Source of the DNA: SUP05 sp964577715
GTDB lineage: Bacteria; Pseudomonadota; Gammaproteobacteria; PS1; Pseudothioglobaceae
Direction: 5' to 3'
Length of the DNA: 64,000 bases
Assembly: GCA_964577715.1 (NCBI GenBank)
Contig: CAZOAA010000002.1
Span: 18,290-82,289, forward strand
The notes under the pieces were generated by a model. The model was given only the letters and a program-made list of their open reading frames with translations. It searched no databases and was not told the origin of the DNA. Shown here in pieces: positions 59,460 to 64,000 of this stretch. The position numbers were made by a program, and so were the translations under genes. Numbering within the stretch: the first letter of the stretch is position 1; every line of letters starts with the position of its first letter.

Positions 59460-60146
59460 ATGAAAACTAAATTATTTGCACTAGCAGTTGCTTCGACATT
59501 TGCCCTAGGTGTGAGTGCAGCAGACTTCTTGCCTGCAAGCCACAACTGGAACAATGGATCTTCAGCGGCTCCAGCTAAAAAAGCTAGCAAGCCGGTTGGC
59601 ATTGTTAAAGGTGTTTTAGAGATTGCGGGTATTTCTCGTAATGCTGATAATGGCAATACGGTAGATCCAGCATTTGCAAAGACTTCACGTCCTTGTCCAC
59701 CATTTTGTATTCAACCAACTGAGCCATTTGCGCCAGCTGCTGTTGAAACAGTTACTGAGCTAGATGTAATTCACGCAGCGCGTGATATTGCTGGCGGTGA
59801 TGCGTCTAAGATGATTATTGATGCGCGTACTCCAGGTTGGGCTAAGAAAGGTATGATTCCTCATGCAGTCAACGTTCCATTTACCAAGCTTAATTCTAAG
59901 GCGCTTGCAAAAGACCCTATGGCTGTTGTAGAAATTATGACTGATAAGTTTGGCGTTAAAGATTTAGACGGTGTTCTAGATTACGATGGTGCTAAAACTT
60001 TATACCTATACTGTAATGGTTCATGGTGTGGTCAATCGCCAGCGGCGATTAGAGCATTATTAACAATGGGTTACCCACAAAGCAAAATCAAATACTACCG
60101 TGGTGGTATGAACGATTGGAAATTGTTGGGTTTAACAGTTAAATAA
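59460..60146 (+). CDS. Exported rhodanese-like protein, second copy
   Basis: 228 residues, paralogue of the preceding gene. A signal peptide (about 1-20, ending GVSAA) is followed by a longer linker with several Ala/Lys/Ser residues, then the same RPCPPFCIQPTEPF segment and rhodanese domain (active loop CNGSWCGQSPAAIRALL). GGAG 7 bp before the ATG. Both copies likely act in the periplasm. The TAA stop is directly followed by the TTG start of the Sel1-repeat gene. Confidence 0.85.
   Translation: MKTKLFALAVASTFALGVSAADFLPASHNWNNGSSAAPAKKASKPVGIVKGVLEIAGISRNADNGNTVDPAFAKTSRPCPPFCIQPTEPFAPAAVETVTELDVIHAARDIAGGDASKMIIDARTPGWAKKGMIPHAVNVPFTKLNSKALAKDPMAVVEIMTDKFGVKDLDGVLDYDGAKTLYLYCNGSWCGQSPAAIRALLTMGYPQSKIKYYRGGMNDWKLLGLTVK
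59664..59752 (+). repeat. 89-bp identical block shared with 58922-59010
   Basis: Second copy of the identical segment described at 58922-59010. Confidence 0.9.
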
Positions 60147-60689
60147 TTGTTAACCGTTAGTTTTAAAAGAGGGGCGTTAATAGCGTCCTTTTTTTTCGTT
60201 TTAAATTTAAACGTTTTAGCTGATGATAGAGCTAATACTTGGTATAAGATTGGTTATGACTATTCTCAGCGCGGGCGTAATTCAGATGCTTTTAAGTGGA
60301 TGCTAAAAGCTGCAGATGCGGGGCATGCAGCCGCTCAAAACAACATTGGTTTGAGTTATTTACATGCACTCGGCACTCCTAAAGACGAAAAGAAGGCTTT
60401 TTTTTGGTTTGAAAAATCAGCTAAACAGGGTTTTGCTTATGCTCAAAGTGAGCTAGCCATGCTCTATTATCTAGGCTCTGGGGTAGAGAAAGATACAAAA
60501 AAGGCGTATGATTGGTGGTTAAGTGCCGCTAAACAAGAAGATGAATATGCACAGTTTAATTTGGCGTCGTTATTTTTAGAACAATCTGATATTAAACAAG
60601 CTTATTATTGGTTTACTAGAGCAGAGAATAATAATCACCCTGATGCCAAAGCGGCATTAGATAAATTGAGAGAGAAATATGTTGAATAA
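60147..60689 (+). CDS. Exported Sel1-repeat protein
   Basis: 180 residues. The start is a TTG directly after the rhodanese stop; there is no in-frame ATG before the hydrophobic segment, and KRGALIASFFFVLNLNVLA (8-26) is a plausible signal peptide. Sel1 (SLR) repeats follow, for example AFKWMLKAADAGHAAAQNNIGLSYLHALG and AFFWFEKSAKQGFAYAQSELAMLYYLGSG, with two more degenerate. Sel1 proteins act as scaffolds. A strong terminator of the upstream gene lies within codons 7-17 of this frame. It overlaps the DUF3530 gene by 11 bp. Confidence 0.75.
   Translation: MLTVSFKRGALIASFFFVLNLNVLADDRANTWYKIGYDYSQRGRNSDAFKWMLKAADAGHAAAQNNIGLSYLHALGTPKDEKKAFFWFEKSAKQGFAYAQSELAMLYYLGSGVEKDTKKAYDWWLSAAKQEDEYAQFNLASLFLEQSDIKQAYYWFTRAENNNHPDAKAALDKLREKYVE
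60165..60196 (+). terminator. Terminator within the start of the Sel1-repeat gene
   Basis: GGGCGTT (60172-60178) and AGCGTCC (60182-60188) pair (two G-U) around AAT, with AAAAGAG/TTTTT-type extension and eight T in a row (60189-60196). It is the counterpart of the hairpin after the first rhodanese gene. Here it overlaps coding sequence. Confidence 0.75.
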
Positions 60690-61551
60690 AATATTATTAG
60701 TAATAGGTTTGTTGTTTTCACAAGTATCCTTGTCGCTACCTTTTGCTTTGCCAGAATTACCGAAGTTTGGAGATTTTGATCCCAATAGTTTGCGTCAATT
60801 TTTTAATGAATTTACTGATGCAAAACCTGATTTTGATAGAGAGTCTCGCATGGTTAGTGAAATTGAAGATGCCGTGATGGATGGCGATGTTGAATATTTA
60901 CCCTTATCAGAAGGTAAGGAAGTGTTTAGTATTTACATGGAGGGTGATGCTGATGTGCCAAAGGGTGGTGTAATTATCCTGCATTCTAGAGGTTATCATG
61001 CTAATTGGGATAATACAGTTAAACCATTACGAGTAGGGCTAGCAGACAAAGGTTGGAGTACGCTTTCAGTGCAGATGCCAGTACTAGGCAAAAATGCAAA
61101 ATATTATGATTATGTGCCAATTTTCCCTCATGCGCATAAGAGAATTGATGCGGCAATTAATTTCTACTATCAGCGAGGTATTGATAATATTGTTCTTGTT
61201 GGCCATGGTTGTGGTGCGCATATGTCAATGAGTTATATTGATAAGCATGGCGATTCTAAAATATCTTCTTATGTAGGTATTGGCATGGGTGCAACGGATT
61301 ATAAGCAAAAATTAGTCAAACAATTTCCGCTTGATAAAATGTTAACGCCAGTTTTAGATGTATTTGGTGAGAATGATTTTCCGGGTGTGATTAAACTTTC
61401 AGAGTCTAGACAAGGTTTAATGGATATTGCTAATAATTCTAAAAGTGCACAAATGGTAATAAAAGGGGCAGATCATTACTATAAAGAAAATGGCAGTGCA
61501 GAGGCTTTAACCGATACTATTGATACCTGGTTAAGCACTCTTAAACGATAA
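60679..61551 (+). CDS. DUF3530 family exported alpha/beta-hydrolase-fold protein
   Basis: 290 residues with a signal peptide (about 1-19, ending VSLS). The mature part has an alpha/beta-hydrolase fold of the DUF3530 type: GGVIILHSRGYHANWD, a nucleophile-elbow region LVGHGCGAHMSMSY, and a late GADHYYKENG His. The elbow is G-H-G-C-G where the usual G-x-S-x-G has Ser, so Gly occupies the nucleophile position, with Cys next to it. Enzymatic activity is therefore doubtful. It overlaps the Sel1 gene by 11 bp and ends 5 bp before the convergent DUF455 stop. Confidence 0.75.
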   Translation: MLNKILLVIGLLFSQVSLSLPFALPELPKFGDFDPNSLRQFFNEFTDAKPDFDRESRMVSEIEDAVMDGDVEYLPLSEGKEVFSIYMEGDADVPKGGVIILHSRGYHANWDNTVKPLRVGLADKGWSTLSVQMPVLGKNAKYYDYVPIFPHAHKRIDAAINFYYQRGIDNIVLVGHGCGAHMSMSYIDKHGDSKISSYVGIGMGATDYKQKLVKQFPLDKMLTPVLDVFGENDFPGVIKLSESRQGLMDIANNSKSAQMVIKGADHYYKENGSAEALTDTIDTWLSTLKR

Positions 61552-61555
61552 TAAG

Positions 61556-62344
61556 CTATAGCGCTTCAAGATAGTTAAGCTCAGTTTGAGAAAAATCAGC
61601 TAATTTTCTTGCTTCGATATTAAAAGGTCCCCGTAGTTTATCGCCAATGTGTTTTTTAATGAGTTGGTCAAAAGTTTGCATTGGGTCTAAGCCTCTTTGT
61701 TGGCACAGTTGATGAAACCAGTAATTACCAATTTTTACATGAGTGATCTCATCATTAAAAATGATATCTAGAATGTCTGACATTTTTGCAAACTTAGATT
61801 GTTTAAAACGTTTTTGAATTTTTGGTGTGGCGTCCAAGCCTTTAGCCTCAAGCACTCTAGGCACTAAAGCCATTCTGGCAAGTACGTCATAATCGGTATC
61901 ATGTGTCATAGTCCATAAGCCGTTATGCCCGCCAAAATCACCATATTGATAACCAATTTCAGATAGATAATTATTAATCAAGCTAAAGTGTTGAGCTTCC
62001 TCAAAAGCAACTTGTATCCAGTCTTGATAAAATTTATCAGGCATTTTTCTAAACCGATAGACAGCGTCTAATGCCAAATTAATTGCATTAAATTCAATAT
62101 GGCAAATTGCATGAATGGTTTTGATAAGACCTATGTCAGATTGATCACGTTTAGGAACTGATTGAAATCTAACTAAATTTGGCTTATTTGGCCGACCTGG
62201 ATTTTTGGTTGATTTAATTGGGAATTGAGACTGGAAATTGAGCTGAGAATTTTCTTTTAATTGGTGTAGTTGATTAGTAAGTAAAATTTTCCCACTAATA
62301 GATTTATTCATTAACGCGTCATATGATAGTTTAAATACGTTCAT
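61556..62344 (-). CDS. DUF455 ferritin-like-fold protein
   Basis: 262 residues from ATG 62344. The four-helix ferritin-like pattern carries metal-type motifs: CHIEFNAINLALDAV, AFEEAQHFSLIN and NDEITHVKIGNYWFH (E-x-x-H). DUF455 proteins resemble tRNA hydroxylase MiaE and other diiron enzymes, but function is unassigned. An upstream TTG at 62353 would add three residues. Its start overlaps rluE by 14 bp. Confidence 0.85.
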   Translation of the reverse strand: MNVFKLSYDALMNKSISGKILLTNQLHQLKENSQLNFQSQFPIKSTKNPGRPNKPNLVRFQSVPKRDQSDIGLIKTIHAICHIEFNAINLALDAVYRFRKMPDKFYQDWIQVAFEEAQHFSLINNYLSEIGYQYGDFGGHNGLWTMTHDTDYDVLARMALVPRVLEAKGLDATPKIQKRFKQSKFAKMSDILDIIFNDEITHVKIGNYWFHQLCQQRGLDPMQTFDQLIKKHIGDKLRGPFNIEARKLADFSQTELNYLEAL

Positions 62345-62864
62345 ACTTTCCAAGTGGGAGTTGATTTAAATGCCACAAACCAATTTTGGTACGGATTAGT
62401 CGCAGTGTTGGAAACCCTACATGGGCACTCATGCGCCTAACTTGACGATTTTTACCCTCAGTAATCTTAAGTTCTATCCATGAAGTTGGAATGTGTTTAC
62501 GAATACGTATTGGAGGGTCTCTGTCCCAAATCCATTTAGGCTCATTAATAATTTTTGCTTTAGCGGGCTTGGTGAGACCATCTTTTAATTTAACACCATT
62601 ACAAAGTTTATCAATAGCATCATTGGTAATTTCCCCTTCAACTTGGACAATGTAGGTTTTTTCTTTATTAAATTTTGGGTGAGAGATTTGGTGTTGTAGT
62701 TTGCCATCATCAGTCAGCACGACCAATCCTTCTGAGTCTTTATCCAGACGACCTGCAGGGTAAATATTTTTAATGTTAATATAATTGGATAAATTATTAT
62801 CTTCACCACTAAATTGACACAATACTCCATAAGGTTTGTTAAAAATAATAACTGTATTAGCCAT
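62331..62864 (-). CDS. rluE: 23S rRNA pseudouridine(2457) synthase RluE-like
   Basis: 177 residues from ATG 62864; an upstream start at 62894 would lie further inside ratA. It lacks the S4 domain, as RluE does. The catalytic Asp is in GRLDKDSEGLVVLTDDG and the family motif is GKNRQVRRMSAHVGFPTLRL. It begins with FNKPYGVLCQFS. It overlaps ratA by 8 bp and the DUF455 gene by 14 bp. RluF or RsuA subfamily membership cannot be fully excluded. Confidence 0.85.
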   Translation of the reverse strand: MANTVIIFNKPYGVLCQFSGEDNNLSNYINIKNIYPAGRLDKDSEGLVVLTDDGKLQHQISHPKFNKEKTYIVQVEGEITNDAIDKLCNGVKLKDGLTKPAKAKIINEPKWIWDRDPPIRIRKHIPTSWIELKITEGKNRQVRRMSAHVGFPTLRLIRTKIGLWHLNQLPLGKYERI

Positions 62865-63288
62865 AAACTTGTTTTGCGCGTGAAATAAACGCATCTAATT
62901 GAGTATTGGCAATTGAAGTAAAAACAGGTGAGATAGCAACATCAATTAACTTTGATGAGAAATTAAACTCTAATTCAAGCTCAACTTTACAGGCATGATC
63001 GTTAAGTAGGGTAAAAATCCATGCACCGCTTAAATGCTTAAAAGGGCCATTTTCAAGTTGCATGTCAATGCGTTTATTAAGTGTTAGTGTATTAATAGTA
63101 GAAAATGTTTGATTGAACGCTCCTTTATTAATCTTAACTGAGGCAGTAATTTGATTCTCAGTTTGCTTTAAAATAGAAGCGTCTGAGCACCAACTAAGAA
63201 ATTTTGGATAATCATCAACCTGATTAACTAATTGATACATTTGCTCAGTTGAATAGGGAACAATGGCACTTTTAGAGATATGATGCAT
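62857..63288 (-). CDS. ratA: RatA/COQ10-type START-domain protein
   Basis: 143 residues from ATG 63288. The polyketide-cyclase/START fold is seen: VPYSTEQMYQLVNQVDDYPKFLSWCSDASI (about 10-40), a central SVKINKGAFNQTFSTINTL, and C-terminal FISRAKQVYG. RatA has been reported to inhibit subunit joining, and eukaryotic Coq10 binds ubiquinone; which applies here is not known. ATG 63288 shares the bases CATG with the divergent smpB start. Confidence 0.9.
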   Translation of the reverse strand: MHHISKSAIVPYSTEQMYQLVNQVDDYPKFLSWCSDASILKQTENQITASVKINKGAFNQTFSTINTLTLNKRIDMQLENGPFKHLSGAWIFTLLNDHACKVELELEFNFSSKLIDVAISPVFTSIANTQLDAFISRAKQVYG

Positions 63289-63766
63289 GGCTAAAAAATC
63301 CAAAAAAATAAGTTCAAATACGATCGCTGTTAATAAAAAAGCACGACATGACTATTTTATCGAACAAACCTTTGAAGCTGGACTATCTTTACAGGGATGG
63401 GAAGTAAAAAGCCTGCGCGACAATAAAGTTCAAATCAAAGAAAGCTACGTTATTTTAAAAAATAATGAACTGTTCTTATTTGGTGCACACATCTCAGCAC
63501 TTAAAAATGCATCGACACATGTCAATATAGATCCTATTCGTACACGTAAATTATTATTGCATCGTTTGGAGATTAATCGAATTAAAGATAAGGTAAACCA
63601 AAAGGGAGCCACCGTTGTACCACTTAAACTATATTGGGTTAGAGGCAGGATAAAATTAGAAATTGGTGTTGCTAAAGGTAAAAAATCTCATGATAAGCGT
63701 CAAGATATCAAAGCCAAAGATTGGCAAAGGGATAAGCAAAGAGCATTAAAAGAAAGTAATCGATAA
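63287..63766 (+). CDS. smpB: SsrA-binding protein SmpB
   Basis: 159 residues, the normal SmpB length. It binds tmRNA and rescues stalled ribosomes. Family motifs: KKARHDYFIEQTFEAGLSLQGWEVKSLR, KVQIKESYVILKNNELFLFGAHIS, and the basic tail KGKKSHDKRQDIKAKDWQRDKQRALKE. Its ATG overlaps ratA by two bases, so its promoter must lie inside ratA coding sequence. No ssrA gene is in the window. Confidence 0.97.
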   Translation: MAKKSKKISSNTIAVNKKARHDYFIEQTFEAGLSLQGWEVKSLRDNKVQIKESYVILKNNELFLFGAHISALKNASTHVNIDPIRTRKLLLHRLEINRIKDKVNQKGATVVPLKLYWVRGRIKLEIGVAKGKKSHDKRQDIKAKDWQRDKQRALKESNR

Positions 63767-63959
63767 TCTTTTATATAGGGCTTTTAGAATCGTTTTTTTT
63801 TTTTTTTGAAATTGTTGTTTTCCAATAAAAAAAACACTTATAATTGTGAAGGCTAAATGTTGGAGGTTAGCAACAATGACAGTTTCATTCTCTGCCTCCT
63901 TAATAGTTAATCTCTAACATCTAGTTTTATAATAATTAATCAACCATAGAGGAGAACAA
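63767..63959 (+). promoter_or_regulatory. HU gene upstream region with promoter and possible leader peptide
   Basis: A 15-T run at 63793-63807, then TTGTTT (63815-63820) and TATAAT (63839-63844) 18 bp apart as a plausible promoter. A 13-residue frame (63876-63917, MTVSFSASLIVNL) with a strong GGAGG 9 bp upstream ends 42 bp before the HU start. GGAGG (63862-63866) and GCCTCC (63894-63899) could pair and hide that ribosome-binding site. Whether the leader frame is translated is unknown. Confidence 0.5.
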
Positions 63960-64000
63960 ATGAACAAATCAGAATTAATCGATGCAATCGCATCAGCAGC
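63960..64000 (+). CDS. hup: DNA-binding protein HU, 5' end (continues beyond window)
   Basis: Only the first 13 complete codons are visible (MNKSELIDAIASA, with the next codon begun). They match the HU-alpha/beta N-terminus (MNK-x-x-LID-x-IA). HU is a small nucleoid protein that bends DNA. GGAG lies 6 bp before the ATG. Identity rests on this short segment and position only. Confidence 0.8.
   Translation, partial: MNKSELIDAIASA

Noticed and set aside
1..64000. CRISPR array, prophage or transposase genes
   Set aside because: No regularly spaced short repeats, integrase, transposase or phage structural protein were seen. The island at 40-42 kb lacks mobility genes.

Overview
The window is 64 kb of visibly AT-rich chromosome from a gammaproteobacterium. 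The housekeeping proteins (RluD, IleS, DnaK, TypA, Eno, RuvA, NadD, RlmH and others) and the order of several gene blocks fit that class. The AT-richness, small intergenic gaps, ntrYX-trkAH block and secreted rhodanese-like proteins with a CPPFC motif recall the sulfur-oxidising SUP05/Thioglobus group. That placement is an inference from recall and was not tested by a search. There are no rRNA genes, CRISPR arrays, prophage genes or recognisable transposases.

Layout. 0-3 kb: an arsC end, a GST-like gene and a minus-strand run of a metallo-hydrolase, nadD, rsfS and rlmH. 3.0-3.4 kb: a tRNA cluster (Ala-GGC, Glu-UUC, terminator, a second and different Glu-UUC). 3.6-7.4 kb: rluD-pgeF, then minus-strand mutM, an S24-fold protein without its catalytic residues and a DUF2798 protein, then a PuuD-N-like membrane protein. 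7.5-8.2 kb: a Phd/PemK-type toxin-antitoxin pair. 8.2-9.7 kb: a porin behind a near-consensus promoter. 9.7-15 kb: ygfZ-nhaD-coaX, trpS and rluB, then two tiny membrane proteins, the first behind a perfect FNR box. 15-26 kb: ileS-aroB, a Met-rich coiled-coil membrane protein, gatCAB, an M50 protease and proS-psd. 26-34 kb (minus): a CorC-like protein, eno, dnaJ, dnaK, coaD, rsmD, ppa and rnd. 34-40 kb: ntrY, an NtrX-like regulator lacking the AAA+ domain, trkA and trkH.

40.0-42.3 kb is the most accessory-looking region. It has a gene-poor stretch with strong hairpins, two diverged direct repeats of about 170 bp, a ribbon-helix-helix-like gene behind a palindromic operator, a DUF4258-like gene and an orphan gene. 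42-58 kb returns to core genes: a DinG-type helicase, ispB, rlmE, typA, an RND permease, a secreted DUF255 protein with a DsbD-alpha-like tail, ruvA, leuDC, an asparagine-synthase-family amidotransferase of the N-acetylglutaminylglutamine type, and rnhA. 58.4-61.5 kb is an exported-protein cluster: a small Cys protein, two tandem rhodanese-like proteins sharing an identical 89-bp block, a Sel1-repeat protein whose first codons overlap a terminator, and a DUF3530 protein. The window ends with a DUF455 protein, rluE, ratA, the divergent smpB and the first codons of an HU gene.

The core genes serve translation (four tRNA-charging enzymes or complexes, four pseudouridine synthases or methyltransferase groups, trans-translation), protein folding, and cofactor and amino-acid synthesis. 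Envelope and stress functions cluster at 34-40 kb (potassium uptake with its two-component system) and 58-61 kb (periplasmic sulfur-transferase-like proteins). The best candidates for something undescribed are the FNR-controlled micro-proteins at 14.6-15.1 kb and the repeat-flanked orphan genes at 40-42 kb.
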